This document shows, piece after piece, positions 10,871 to 22,388 of a DNA stretch of 64,000 nt; within the stretch, counting starts at the first letter, position 1, and every line of letters starts with the position of its first letter. The notes beneath the pieces are model-generated. The model was given only the letters and a program-made list of their open reading frames with translations, made no database searches and had not been told where the DNA came from. The stretch is from Ophioderma brevispina. Lineage: Eukaryota > Echinodermata > Ophiuroidea > Amphilepidida > Ophiodermatidae. The position numbers and the translations under genes are program-made. The stretch covers positions 1 through 64,000 of the forward strand of contig JAMKCH010001659.1 in assembly GCA_023653785.1 (NCBI GenBank), read 5' to 3'.

Positions 10871-11644
10871 CGAGGGAGGTACACTGATTTGCTGATATTG
10901 ATTGATGAAATGCTTCATCTGCCTATTGAAGATTTGTGATCACTGCTTTATCTTCCAATGGATTCTGCCTGGGACTCTCCGAATTGCCTTGCTTGTATTT
11001 GCAAGTCCAAGTTGTCTATACACTAATAAGACTGAGACTAGCAAATATCACTTTCCATCTACATGGAAATGGAAACTTGCACACATCTTAAATTCCTCAT
11101 TCAAGGATTCCATACATTGTTAAATCAACTGCATCTTTTCAACTTGAACTTCTTAAATCCATGGATGTAAAACCCCAAAACCCTGGGCCTACAGCAAATG
11201 TTACAAATATTCCTAGTTCCTATGATGACCAACCTGCCCACAACACATGCCCCCATCATGTTTGACAGATACTGCTTCCCTGCATTCTATTAATCCTTAT
11301 AGATATGAACTGAATTTACCCAGTTCCAGGTGATAACATGGAACATAATATAAATATCTTCCAATATCAAACCGTTTTCCACTAAAGCGTCGTGGTCAAC
11401 GCGGTGGGAGACGTAACCATGGAACAACCCTAAACCTATCATGATGTTCAGAGTACCCCTGCTGTCTGCACTGAATTACAAGACTTGAGTTTTCTTAATT
11501 GAAGACCATAAAGATCAAGAAATACTGAGAATCTAGCAAACCTTCCTGGATCAAATCAAACACTGCACCTAAAAGCTGCAGTATGAATGCCAGAGCAATC
11601 CGCACAAAACGTTTCTGCCTCAGACTTTGTTCTTGAAAATGAGT

Positions 11645-14642
11645 ATTGATATTTTATTCATAACTGAAAACTGGCTAAGTGATGATGATCCTGTTATTAT
11701 TGGCGAACTCACACCTCCATCATTATTCTTCTAAATGTCCTCGCACTCAAACTGAGCTTACGGCGGAATGGTTTATCTGCTTCAAATCAAATCTAAAATT
11801 ATCACTCAACATTGGACAAATCTCAAAACAAAATAATTTGAACATGCCAATTATAGCTGATGTTGTAAGATGTGTTCAATATGTTGTTGTATATTAGACC
11901 GCTCCATCTAAGAAATGGTTAAGACGAAGGACTTCTGTCGAATTGATGAGTTTTATTCTGATGTAAATATGACTGCAAACAAAATTGTAATTTTAGGAGA
12001 CTTTAACTTGCATATTGATGGTCCCACAAAGTATGATGTTGTATCTCTCATGAATACTCTATCTTCAATTAATATAGACTCATACATGTATGTGGACAAA
12101 CTCACAAGAAAGGTCATACTCTTGACCTGGTTATTACTAGATGTGATGATGTGAGATTATCAAGAATTGTAAAGTGCGTAAATATCTTAATTCTGATCAC
12201 TATGTTGTTTATTTTGATGTATGTAAAACCAAAAAGAACCTATTCAAAACATCATTCTTCAACTAACTCGTAACTTCCAAAATCTATAAACATGTGCTCT
12301 TTCGTATCTGATTAACAACGGCACTTTCTTCATTACATTTTGACCATGGTAAACATTGACATGCTTACAATGAATTATTTGAAAATATTTGCAAGGCGTT
12401 CAGTGTATAAAACATGCACCACCCACACAAAAGTTAGAAAAATCAGGCTCCTCTACATGGTACAACAGTGAATAAAGAGGGCAACTAAATACGCCGTCGG
12501 CTGGAGAGAAAGTGCGGGGAAAAAACATGTACAGAAGAAATAGAAAAGCCTTAAAGGCAACACATCATGTAAAATAAAACTCATTCCGAAAGCCACAAGC
12601 AAATATTTCAAAGATAAATTGGATGATGCGACACAAAGGTTGTTTTCACAACTAATCATAAGCTCCTAAATAAGGAGAAAAGTTCTCTGCCTGTGAAAAT
12701 TATAAAACGAGCTTAGCGATTAATTCGTGATTTCTTTGAGAACAACAATCGTAAAGTTAAAAAAATAAGGAAACAACCTTGACAAATCCAAAACACCAAA
12801 TGAACTCAAGTTCACATATACTTGATGATCCACCAGATACAATCAAGAGGATGGACAGAATTTCCTCAGTGTAGGAGGAGAAGTCAGAAATATGATCTGT
12901 AAATTGCAAACAAAAAGTTGTTATTGGATTTATACCAACATGGCTACTTAAGCAAGGCATCACAACAATACTGCTGACCTTCTTAACATTATCATCAATA
13001 TGTCATTCAGGTCTGGTACCTTTCCAACAGTTTGAAACAAGCTATTGTTTCGCCACTCATTAAAAAAACTACCTTGGACCCTACGAACTCAAAAATTACC
13101 GACCTGTCTCAAATATCAAATTGTTTTCAAAAAATTTTGGAAAAATGCGCAATGCCCAGACTTAATCAACCCACATGTATGAAAATACTTGCGTATCCAC
13201 ACCAATCTGCTTAACAAGCCTATGCATGGCACTGAACACCAAGTTCCCCCTCAAAGTGAAAAATGATTTGCTCTGTTCTATGGACCGACAACAAAGCAGT
13301 TGTACTTTGTTTTACTGGATTTAAGTGCCGCATTGACACTATTGATTTTGACATTTGAGGATGATTAAGACTAACACATACATTGGCATTAAAAAAAAAC
13401 ACTGTGAGAGATGGGTCCGTATTACCTACGTCAACCGTAAAAGTAGAGTTTGCTTTGCGGGCATTTTTTTCAAAGAGCCATACCATGGATTTTGGCCTGC
13501 CACAACGGTTTTCTGTGGTAGGTCCAGGGACTTTTAGTTATTATACTACCCTCTTGGGAAAAAAAATAAAAAAACATGGGACTTAACTATCACATATACG
13601 CAGATGACACACAAATTTACACAGATTTGATCCAAAAATACAATGGAAATAGTGTCACTGCATTATTTCAAACTGGCGAAAGAATTTGCATTAAAGACAT
13701 TAAAAAGAATGGATGAATATAAAGAAACTGTCAAATGAATGAGGACAAAACGGAATTTTATTGCTGGCTCCAAAAAACACTTAAGGCATATTCACAATGT
13801 ATCCTGAATGTTGCGGAACTACAATGTGTACCATCACCAAACTGTTCGTAATATCGTTGTCCACTTTGATTCTGATCTGTCCATGTCCTGCCATAGTCGA
13901 CACTTTCCAAGTCACTCAATTTCATCTCAGGAACATTGCCGGATTCGCCGCTAATTGATGAGGAAACATGAATCATGCTGTAAGATCACTTGTAATTTAT
14001 AAAACTGAAAAAACTACTGCAACTCACTACTATATGGCATTAACTTAAAAGGAAATAAAAAGGAGACTCCAATCTATTCAAAACAGGGCTGCCAAAAGGG
14101 GAAAAACTCATATTTAGTCAAAACCGGAGGGAAGACATAAACACCATATTTAAAACACTCACTGGTTACCGGTTATGGAAAGGATCATTTTCAAAACTCC
14201 TACACTAACATATAAGTGCAAAAAATGAGCTGCACAACCAAATACCTGATAAATCTTATTCAATGTCAACACTCACAACTCTCAACACACAATGTATCTC
14301 CGATCTCATGCTGACAGCAATCTTCTCGTGTCAAAAAGAAAATATCCATCTAACGGTGACAAAGCTTTCCGCCATTCAGCACCATTTTTATGGAATAAGT
14401 TACCTGCAACAATGTGTATGTCTCCAAACCTAAACCATTTCAAAGCAAAATTGAAAACATATCTTTTTCCAAATTAATTACATGTATATATGTTGTATAT
14501 AGTTTTTTAAGATTGTAGCTTTAAGATTGTACTTTAAGATTTATGTAATATGTTGTAACTGTAAGACCATGTAAAGCGCTTTGATCATTCTTAATGCTAA
14601 GGCGCTATATAAATATCTGTTATTATTATTATTATTATTATT
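11645..14642 (+). mobile_element. Decayed CR1/L2-like LINE
   Basis: A non-LTR retrotransposon with many frameshifts and stops. Recognisable in order: apurinic endonuclease motifs IDILFITENWLSDDD (about 11646) and VILGDFNLHID (about 11980), followed by a GHTLDLVITR-like stretch across a frameshift near 12110; reverse transcriptase fragments around 13020-13170 (SGTFPT, then a PVSNIKLFSKILEK-like region split between frames); the YADD catalytic box within HIYADDTQIYTD at 13591-13626; and a C-terminal tail at 14292-14477 containing APFLWNKLPAT and FKAKLKTYLFPN. The 3' end reads AAGGCGCTATATAAATATCT, then a (TTA)n tail to 14642, as in L2/CR1-type elements. The 5' limit is uncertain; sequence from about 11100 may also belong. 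It is on the same strand as XXYLT1, within an intron, and inactive. Confidence 0.85.
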
Positions 14643-14945
14643 GTAAAACAACCCTTAATGTTTATATTGAAGTATTACAAAAGAACAACTTCCTGCCGGC
14701 TCGGATTGCGTGGCGTGTGTCTGTGGGCGCTCGTCTTGTTATCTAAAGGTCGTGGGTTCGAATCCCACTCCAGGAACAAAATTTAGTTTATGATTTTATT
14801 TGTATTTTAAAGTTGGAGATTGGAATCATAAAAACATCAGAGTTGTGGATTGAAGTAGAAAAATATTGAATAGCTGCCTTATGAGATAATAAGACTGGTC
14901 CTGGTCCTGGAGCATGAATTCGGGCCAAAATCTCCGACGTGCCAT
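14641..14945. repeat. Right arm of the 5-kb inverted repeat
   Basis: TTGTAAAACAACCCTT directly follows the LINE (TTA)n tail and GAATTCGGGCCAAAATCTCC lies near 14918, both reverse complements of motifs in the arm at 9846-9972. This arm is about twice as long because a tRNA-like insertion (14686-14779) and its tail separate the two matching parts. Confidence 0.7.
14686..14779 (+). mobile_element. tRNA-like sequence (SINE head or tRNA pseudogene)
   Basis: GGTCGTGGGTTCGAATCCCA at 14748-14767 makes a good T arm with a canonical B box. Outer TTCCTG and CAGGAA can pair as an acceptor stem. The D and anticodon arms (GCGTGGCGTGTGTCTGTGGG and CTCGTCTTGTTATCTAAAG) do not fold into normal five-base stems, so it is not a working tRNA as read. 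Position inside one arm of an inverted repeat, with no counterpart in the other, indicates insertion. It differs from the SINE family at 7135-7879. Confidence 0.55.
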
Positions 14946-14949
14946 CGGG

Positions 14950-15210
14950 GTGGGTGGGGTGACCTCATGTGACCTTTGTGACCCCATGTGACCTTTGTGA
15001 CTCCATGTGACCTTGGTGACCCCCTTGTGACCTTGGTGACCTTATGTGACCTTGTGATCTTTGTAACCATTTGACCTTTTATGACCCCATATGACCTTTG
15101 TGACCCCATGTGACCTCAGTGACCTTGGAGACCTCATGTAACATGGTGACCTTGTGTCACCTTGGTGACCTCATGTCACCTTGGTGACCTGGTGTCACCT
15201 TTGGCCCCAT
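14950..15210. repeat. TGACCT-rich short tandem array
   Basis: Thirteen or more copies of ATGTGACCTTTGTGACCCC-like units of about 10-18 bases, drifting to TTGGTGACCTCATGTCACC at the right. It mirrors the AGGTCA-rich sequence outside the left arm at 9508-9780, so the inverted symmetry around the LINE may extend into these arrays. Confidence 0.75.
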
Positions 15211-16068
15211 TCACAAACCGTGATGTTTTCTCTTTCTAATCATCAATGCCAAACTTTATCATAAAGCAAGGGATCGCACAACCAGGCAAAACTTGTGGTT
15301 CCTCGAACCACCTTGCGTTATGATATGCTATGTTATCCCATAGCTAATATGCTATGTGGGCAAAGTGAATTTTTTTGGTCCAAAATTACTGTTTTTTTTT
15401 TTTCAAAATTTGGCATTTTTTTTAGTGTAAAACTAAAATCGATTATTTTTGCCTTTTTTTTTAACCTGGTCAGGGAAAAAATTACAATAAATGTCTGCCC
15501 GCCACTGGTTTTCATATGAAGATTCCAAGGTCCAGGTTAGATTGAAATCAGATTGAGCATTTTCATTTGTGAGCCACATTTGTATACAAATGGATATGAG
15601 ACATTTGCTCAATAAGTGGGAATAACAATTTACTTTGCATTACTGCCAGTCTTGTAAAAGTCTGAGCCTTGCAAAAAATTCTTACAAAATTCTTAGAGAA
15701 GGTCACCGAATATGCCTGTCCATAAATGTCTGCAGAATGTGTCAACATGTTTTGAACGTATTGCAATGCATAATGTATGATGAGTATGAAACATGAAAGA
15801 GAATGCTGTATGATGTACATGTATAACCAATATGGTTTTAACTGTGGGGCACCCCTATCTGGCTTGCAAGTCCCCATTTCCAGAATAGAGATTGTCTTCC
15901 CACTCTTGGTACTAGTAGTGGTTTCATTTAAAGAAGGACTTCCCAAGTATATAAATGAGCTTTTTGAATAGAATCTCACGCTCTACAGCACATCGCACCC
16001 TAAGCCTCATTTGCCATCAATTGGACTTCTTACTGAAACCTTTACCCTACTCTTTGAGGTTCAAACAT
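15211..16068. other. No gene seen
   Basis: AT-rich intronic sequence. A longish open frame on the minus strand (15563-15979) has no recognisable domain and overlaps short frames on the other strand, so it is not called. TTCATTTGTGAG near 15560 has an inverted match near 16197, a weak hint of one more element spanning this stretch. Confidence 0.4.
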
Positions 16069-16611
16069 TTAAAGCAATATCAGCACATTTTTTTGAAGAG
16101 CGCCCTCAATTTTTCAAAAATTTTGAGATTTTTACACAGGTTGCATTGGTAACAGGCTAGTAAACTATACCTGTGAATGGTTAAGCTAAAAAATGTCTCA
16201 CAAATGAAGGAATTTTGTAATCAGAATAATTAATATCGGGATCCCGATTAATAATTCAACGCCTGCTGGAAACGGCCTTCCAATGTGAAATAGCCGGGAA
16301 ATAACGCCATGTACATATCTACGCTCATCCATTAGTTGTTTTATTGGTTCAGGCAAGTCAAGTTAGAGGTTATTTTCTTGAGGTGGCACTATTTCATCAT
16401 GGACGGACATAAACGTAGCATTTCCAGCTCCGCCGTTAAGTCCAATCTGGGATCCCAATTTTAATTACAAAATCATTTATGATAAATACGCATTTTTTAG
16501 CATTCTCGTTTGCAGGTATAGTTTCGTAGACAATTACCAACATAACTCTGCAAAAATATCAAATTTTGAAAATTGGGGGTGCTCTTCAAAAAATGTGCCA
16601 ATATTGCTTAA
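16069..16611. mobile_element. TTAA-flanked element family B, 543 bp
   Basis: Begins TTAAAGCAATATCAGCACAT then TTTTTTGAAGAGCGCCCTC. The end, reverse-complemented, reads TTAAGCAATATTGGCACATT then TTTTGAAGAGCACCCCC. Inverted ends of about 50 bp with few mismatches, bounded by TTAA. The interior has no open frame. Related ends are seen at 27129-27640. It lies in the XXYLT1 intron. Confidence 0.75.
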
Positions 16612-17104
16612 GTTTATGAAAAGGTCACTTTTTTAAATTATTTAAAAATCAAAATCAAATTCAATTCTCCAGAAATCTGTGTTTTATATTTATAACATTG
16701 AAAAGCCTCAAAAATTTTGGCCTTCAGTTACTCATTTGGGATGTTCCTTCCCATTTGTCTTCATTCCTATAGACCATTCCTATGATTGGCCAAAGTGACA
16801 AGTTGGCTGTAAAATGAAATTATGGCACTTCAAACTTAGATATTTGGACTAATTGCAAGGTCAGAGGTCAAGTAGGTCAGAGGTCAAGTTGATACTGAAA
16901 ATGAGGATCAGTGATATACTGTTAAGTTTCAAGAACATAATAACTTTGAAACAAGTGCGCTGTTTATGAATTAAATAATTTTTTTCCCAAGTAAAATCAA
17001 GACAAATGATTTTGTGATTAACTAGTGTGCAGTGTTTTTCTTGCGATAGGAAGTTTTATGTCAGACTATGGCCAATCATAGAAATGGTATATGAGAACCA
17101 CCGC

Positions 17105-17301
17105 CACAGGGCTAGAATTTTGGCGAGAATCCAAGAATCGATTCTCGCAAAGATTTTCGTAAACTGATTTGCGTGAATCAATGTTGATTCTCGTAAACTT
17201 TAAAACTTTACACAGTAGCGAATTCATAAAGATGATTCACGCAAATTTGTTTTTGGGAATCAAGACTGATTTTCGCACACAGTGACAAAATTCTATGCCT
17301 G
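17105..17301. repeat. Small foldback sequence
   Basis: Inverted ends: CCACAGGGCTAGAATTTTGG at the left and CAAAATTCTATGCCTGTG at the right. The interior alternates GATTCTCG and GATTCACGCAAA motifs in both orientations. About 200 bp, non-coding, 130 bp upstream of an XXYLT1 splice acceptor. Confidence 0.6.
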
Positions 17302-17430
17302 TGCCACTCTGCCAGGTCATCAAATGTCTTTCACTTCAAAAATTTTAAGAAAAATAACTCAGTCATATACATCAATTTCCAGTGTAGTCTTGTTGTGAAT
17401 ATATTTTGATTTGATATTCTCTGTGTACAG

Positions 17431-17563
17431 TTTAACTTCTTGGATATTGATAGTCTTGCCAAGGAAGTGGCTCCTTTAGTGGTGATGTTACAAGAACATG
17501 TGAGTGGCGGTCATCCTTACTACAAAGATGCCATCTTCTTCCTGTCAGTTGCAATACATAAAG
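17431..17563 (+). CDS. XXYLT1: XXYLT1 internal exon
   Basis: Internal exon of xyloside xylosyltransferase 1. It follows a TCTGTGTACAG acceptor and ends before a GTATGT donor at 17564. In phase 0 it encodes 44 residues beginning FNFLDIDSLAKEVAPLV and ending YYKDAIFFLSVAIHK, plus one base carried into the next exon. Vertebrate XXYLT1 has IFHDV, a LFPIVEAMQ helix and YYSDSIFFLSVAMHQ at the same places, so the match is unmistakable. The exon supplies a core strand and helix of the GT-A fold just before the metal-binding DxD motif. The split-codon phase (1) matches the acceptor at 18789, giving an intact join. No damage is visible, in contrast to the upstream exon. Confidence 0.93.
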
Positions 17564-17586
17564 GTATGTTGGTTGTGGAAGTTCAG

Positions 17587-17941
17587 TTAAAGACACTATC
17601 AGTGATTTGCTAAATCAGCAAATCGAAAAAATCATCAAAAATCAGATTTTTGCATGTACGTAACAAGTACAGGTATCCTAACATACCCTGCAAATTATAA
17701 GACCAGAAGCAACCTAATAAGGACAGAATCAGAGATTTTAGTCATTACTGTCCGAACGGACACTTACTACAACACGTAATTGAATGGAGAATCTTATCTT
17801 GGAACACTGCCGTGTTCTTCCTTTTCTGTTAATTCTACAGCTGTAAAAGGTAACTTATGAGAATTCTACCGATTTATCCTTCACTTTGAAGCTATTCCTG
17901 CAAATTTCAAATATTTTTCAAATCACTGATAGTGTCTTTAA
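17587..17941. mobile_element. TTAA element family A, complete copy (355 bp)
   Basis: Starts TTAAAGACACTATCAGTGAT and ends, reverse-complemented, TTAAAGACACTATCAGTGAT: the outer 20 bases match exactly, followed by TTTG at both ends. Bounded by TTAA. The interior holds GATTTTTGCATG, CCTGCAAATTATAAGACCAG and GATTTTAGTCATTACTGTCC and has no open frame. Other family members lie at 6912, 35085-37402, 51938 and 55690. It sits 23 bases past the 17563 splice site, within the intron. Confidence 0.85.
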
Positions 17942-18047
17942 AATGTTGCAAACTCTGTCATTGCCAGCAAAAGAAAACTCTTTTAATAAATTATCAGGTC
18001 CTTTTTACCCTCCCCAGAATTGTTCACAGAATACTCCCATATTCAAA

Positions 18048-18693
18048 TACTGTAGTGGTTATTTTTGCGAGGCTTTTATTTTTGCAATTTCGCGAATGGA
18101 TCTTGCACTGCAAAAATAACCACTCGCAAAAATGTTTTAAGGGCCATAGTGCTATTTATAGCTCCATGCCGTGTACTGCGTGACCCGGTGTGTGACCTAC
18201 TTGTAAAAAAAAGTACACCCGTTTGTACTAGCATAATTACGCACGGTCATAGAGGTCATCGACACACATCCACATGCATTTGTCACTTGTTCCGTTGACC
18301 TACATATAATTTCACTGAAAAGTAAAATGCATTGTTAATCTGTCAAACAGACAGGTTACCTAGCCCTACATGTAATAACAGTGCTCATGGCCTAGATCCA
18401 GCATCCGTAAGAGCTGGAAATGAGCAAGCTATCACAACGACCCATATGGGTCATCCGGGATTTACTCTCCGGAACTCCGTGCAAAAATTGGGATACACGG
18501 AAAATAGCATCGCATCTGCACTATCGACTTTCGTTGACAAACTTAGCAATCTTTTTAGCACAACTGGCACTTGAATCCTTGATGTTATGTTAGGAGAAAA
18601 ATTACCAACCACAAAAATAACAACTCACGAAATAGTCCATAACTGCTAAATCGTGAAAATATCTGTACACAAAAATAACCACTTATACAGTAA
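18048..18693. mobile_element. Inverted-repeat element in XXYLT1 intron
   Basis: The left end has TACTGTAGTGGTTATTTTTG followed by CGAG. The right end, reverse-complemented, reads TACTGTATAAGTGGTTATTT followed by TTGTG. Additional copies of the AAAATAACCACTCGCAAAAA motif occur inside near 18112. About 650 bp without a convincing frame. It ends about 100 bases before the last-exon acceptor. Confidence 0.6.
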
Positions 18694-18789
18694 TCTAAGC
18701 AAATTGGACAAAATCATGTTCACATTTTTCTTTTAAATGAGGTTTACACAAGTCAGCTGACATTAATCTTTATTCCCCCTTTGTTACAG

Positions 18790-19331
18790 GAATTCTACCA
18801 GACAATGTACATCAGGTCATCATGCTAGACACAGACCTCAAGTTCATGACAGACATCAAATATCTCTTTGAATTCTTTCTTAAATTTACTGGTGATAATA
18901 TCATTGGTCTAGCTCATGAACAGCAACCTGTATACCGTCACATGCTATCCCTATATCGCTCCAGAAATAAAGGAACTAAAGTTGGTGACCCACCTCCAGA
19001 TGGCCTCACTGGCTTTAATAGTGGAGTCATGTTGCTGGACTTGGACAAAATGAGGAAGAGCCATGCATATGCTAGTTTCCTTGGTGACAATGTTGTCAAG
19101 ATGTTAACTCAAAAATATTTCTTCAAAGGTCATCTTGGGGACCAGGACTTCTTTTCATTGATAAGTCTGGAGAAACCTGATTTATTTTATGTTCTTCCAT
19201 GTACTTGGAATCGTCAGTTGTGCAGATGGTGGCAGGACAAAGGATATACAGATGTGTTTGATCAATACTTCACATGTCAAGGACATATTGATGTTTACCA
19301 TGGTAACTGCAATACACCGATACCTAACTAA
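18790..19331 (+). CDS. XXYLT1: XXYLT1 terminal coding exon
   Basis: Last coding exon of xyloside alpha-1,3-xylosyltransferase, a GT8-family type II membrane enzyme of the endoplasmic reticulum that adds the outer xylose of the xylose-xylose-glucose glycan on EGF repeats of Notch and similar proteins. After a TTTGTTACAG acceptor it continues the split codon and encodes about 180 residues to a TAA at 19329-19331. Visible features in order: VIMLDTDLKF with the metal/UDP-xylose-binding DxD motif, IIGLAHEQQPVYRH, DPPPDGLTGFNSGVMLLDLD, GHLGDQDFFS, CTWNRQLCRWW, and the C-terminal VYHGNCNTPIPN, whose histidine is in the position of the second metal ligand in the family. Ending at NTPIPN matches the family terminus. 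No stops or frameshifts. Clean coding against a frameshifted upstream exon favours assembly error there over pseudogenisation. Confidence 0.96.
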
Positions 19332-20050
19332 GAGTATAACTCTTGATTTTCTATTCATCTTATGGTTTTGATTATGGCCTTTTGGATATATTATTTCAGT
19401 TTTTAGAGCAAAAGATGTTAAAAGTTCAGAATGTTGACACATGGAATTTGTTCACTGCCACAGATTGCAAGTTCTTAATTAACCCCCTGGGCACTACCAT
19501 GTATGATACAATCTCTTTGATTGGTTCATTACAGAACACAATTTGAGATGGCCTTCTGAGTAACCAATCAAAATAGTACTTCATTATTTGTGTATAAACC
19601 ACACCACCATTCTTAGCTATTCTTACAGTATCTCTGATTTGCTCATTACATGATATTATCTTCCAAGTAACCAATCAAAATAGTGCTTAGAGATGACGAT
19701 AGGCAGTTAGTGCCCAGGGTGTTCCAAGCTATGAAACCTGTAATTCAAGTCCTATACATGAATTAAAAATGTGGTGCTTCTGAAGATAGTGAATTAAAAA
19801 CCTTGCTAGTCTAACTATTAAAAGTTTGTTTCCTTTAATTGTTCCAAAACCCTAAATGGGAAATGTTTTTGTAAATAACTTGTATTTATTTTGTTTAATT
19901 TATTTTTTAAATTTCTCATTTAAAATTTTAAATTTCAACCACTGTTGGGCAAAACTGTAGTTGCCTAGATTAGTTAGTGAAATATCAAGAGTTGACATTT
20001 ATGGACTTATAACCATTTTTATCTTGGGCATATTTTTGTAAGAAAATAAA
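19332..20050 (+). other. XXYLT1 3' UTR (probable extent)
   Basis: Follows the TAA stop. AATAAA at 20045-20050, in AGAAAATAAAGATTTG, is the first good polyadenylation signal. A second AATAAA at 21173-21178 could give a longer form. Which site is used cannot be told from sequence alone. The region is AT-rich and contains the element at 19485-19719. Confidence 0.5.
19485..19719. mobile_element. Small inverted-repeat element in XXYLT1 3' UTR
   Basis: CCCTGGGCACTA at 19485-19496 is perfectly inverted at 19708-19719. Inside are two direct copies, about 125 bases apart, of a unit running from ATCTCTTTGATTGGTTCATTAC to AGTAACCAATCAAAATAGT. About 235 bp and non-coding. If transcribed in the XXYLT1 message it could form a stem. 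Confidence 0.7.
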
Positions 20051-21406
20051 GATTTGCCAAATATTTCAAGCAGAAAAGGGGATATATATGTGGCCAGTGG
20101 AAACTTGTATTTGTTTTAGTGCAGTGTAATACTTTCTCTCTCAAAACTTGCTGAAATTTTAGAAATGGTTCTCAAAATGATAATTTGATCAGTACCAGAT
20201 TGGCAAACTGATAAATACACAGTGTAGCTCTGCAACATGTTAAGAACAGTTAGTTTTGATTGACAGACAGCCAAATTTTAAATTCACACTACCTATGTGA
20301 CTTTTTCATGAAAATATGTTACATGTGGACTTAAATACATGTACATGCTGTTTCTGCAAGTCTCTTTTTTCAGGGTGTTCTGCAAATTTCTAATATCTAA
20401 GGTTAATATCTATGATCTTCAGACAGAAATTATTGACAGATGAAAAAAAAAGATGATTTGAGAACTTATAAAAAATTACTTTTAGGCTGATCTTCATACC
20501 CAACATGTTATCATTGTTACACAATGTCATGTAAATGGTATGGTATTTGAATATGGCTATTAATACAAGAATGCATTTAGAGAGAGTGCAGTGACAAAGT
20601 CAAGAACAATTTTATACTCTTCAGAAAAACTACTTAAATATCAGGAATGTCAGGTGTGCAGATAACTGTGTTATTTAAGGTTTTGGTGCAATACAATTAT
20701 GGAGCTGGCCTTATTGACACTTATTAATCCATTACAAATTATGTGTGCTGTACAAAATTGAAATTTTAAGGACAAAAACTTGGAATTAGCAAAAACCCAT
20801 GCACCCTCTTTGATTTCTTTACTGAATTCAAGTATTACCACCTTTTAAAATTGTTTCAGTGATGAAGATCAACGAACCGTAAAAACGTATCAAAATTGTT
20901 CACAAATTTAACTTGCTTTCTGCTTCAACATAATGTCATAAGTTTGAATTTGTAGGAGCCAAGTTTTATTGTATTCAATTTCAGGAAAAAAATGTCTCAA
21001 AGTTACGGTGTGTGTCATATCTTGTCATCCAATTTGTAAATTTCTCTTTGTATTTGTACAAGTTTTGTGTACAAATTGTACAGCACATGATAATAGACAG
21101 CCCTAAATCCATACCACACCTACATTGTAGAGACTCAAGCGGAAAATATTTACCAGGTTTATGTGCAAGGAAAATAAATTTATAACAATGTTAGCAAGAG
21201 GTATATTGCAAGTTTTAGAATGATCAAATGGAGCTTTTAAGTTTTAGAAAATAAGCAAAAATGTACCCTAATTAACAAATCTTTCAACCAGCATGACAGT
21301 ATATTTGTACGTACCATTTTCACCGGCCCAAAAAGGGCCCGAGTAAAAGTAATATACTGTCGCTACGTGACTGATAATAATCTGTTTTAGGTGGGGATAG
21401 TGGAGG
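20051..21406. other. XXYLT1 3' flank, no gene seen
   Basis: AT-rich sequence that may be a longer 3' UTR up to the AATAAA at 21173. It contains a short motif, AGTGATGAAGATCAACGAAC then CGTAAAAACGTATC (about 20861-20894), of a type seen at ends of some retroelements; see findings. No coding region recognised. Confidence 0.45.
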
Positions 21407-21585
21407 CAGGGGCGGCGCCAGGGGGGTGGCAGCCCCCCTGAGAGTTTCAAAATTTAGGAAAAACGGGTTTTATGCAATAAATTGTGAACAAATTAGGGTT
21501 TTTTAACCAAAATGGGTTCATTTTGTACTGTTTCGCCCCCATGATGTTTCGCCCCTCCTATGATTTTACCCTGGTGCCGCCCCTG
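21407..21585. mobile_element. MITE, 179 bp
   Basis: CAGGGGCGGCGCCAGG at the left and, reverse-complemented, CAGGGGCGGCACCAGG at the right: 16-bp inverted ends with one mismatch. Non-coding interior. The CAGGGGCGG...CCAGG end type is common among small DNA elements of invertebrates. Confidence 0.8.
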
Positions 21586-22027
21586 GTAGGAGGGATCAAA
21601 CTCCAAGGAACAGGCTCAATAAAAGTTAATTGTGTCCTTTAACTGTGATGTCTTCCATTGCATGTTAAAAAGATCTGTAAGCAAATCTCAAAATTTACCA
21701 AAATCTGATGAATATGTAGTGCAATAGTACACATCAATGTCATGCTTATATATTTTTGAATACATTGAAATCTTTTTACCATGATGCGTGTATTAGTAAT
21801 TCATTACATGAGGTTTAATATGCATGGTTTTAAAATGACATGGTTACATTAATGCAGCAAATCTCCCCATCCCTGACAATTATTTCCACATTTTCTGAAA
21901 ACTAAGATAAAGTTGATAAGCTTTTTAAACTCCAAATCTTCTAAAACTTCAAATATAGGCCCAGATTGCACCAGAGAGCATCAAAATACCCTTGGCTTTC
22001 CGCACATATTTGGCATAAGATTTTGCC

Positions 22028-22388
22028 TTAAAGGCTAACTCAGAGATTTCAAAATATAATTTGTTTGTGTAGTAATTAAAAATAGTCAACTATACCTAAT
22101 GATAGTCGCCTAAAATGCCAAATTCTAAAGTTAGAGATGAATCGGATTTTTCGTTTTCATGCAGTAAACATTTATGTATGTACAGTGCCATGGTATACTG
22201 TGTCTAACAAAAATTCCGGATCCGGAATTTTATAACAAAGTTGTGATTTTCTATATGAAGGACTTCAATTTGAGCTTAGTTATTTCACAGTGATTAATAT
22301 GTGGACATGCATTATGAATATGCCAAAAACACAATTTTTTTTAAAATTGAGGGCGCCCTCCTCAGGAAATATCTGAGTCAGCCTTTAA
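22028..22388. mobile_element. TTAA-flanked element family C, 361 bp
   Basis: Starts TTAAAGGCTAACTCAGAGAT and ends, reverse-complemented, TTAAAGGCTGACTCAGATAT, followed by TTTC at both ends. Bounded by TTAA. No coding content. A diverged relative lies directly downstream. Confidence 0.8.

Noticed and set aside
14686..14779. Functional tRNA gene
   Set aside because: Good T arm and B box, but D and anticodon arms do not fold; insertion inside a repeat arm.
15563..15979. 138-codon minus-strand open frame
   Set aside because: No recognisable domain, no splice context, AT-rich intronic background.
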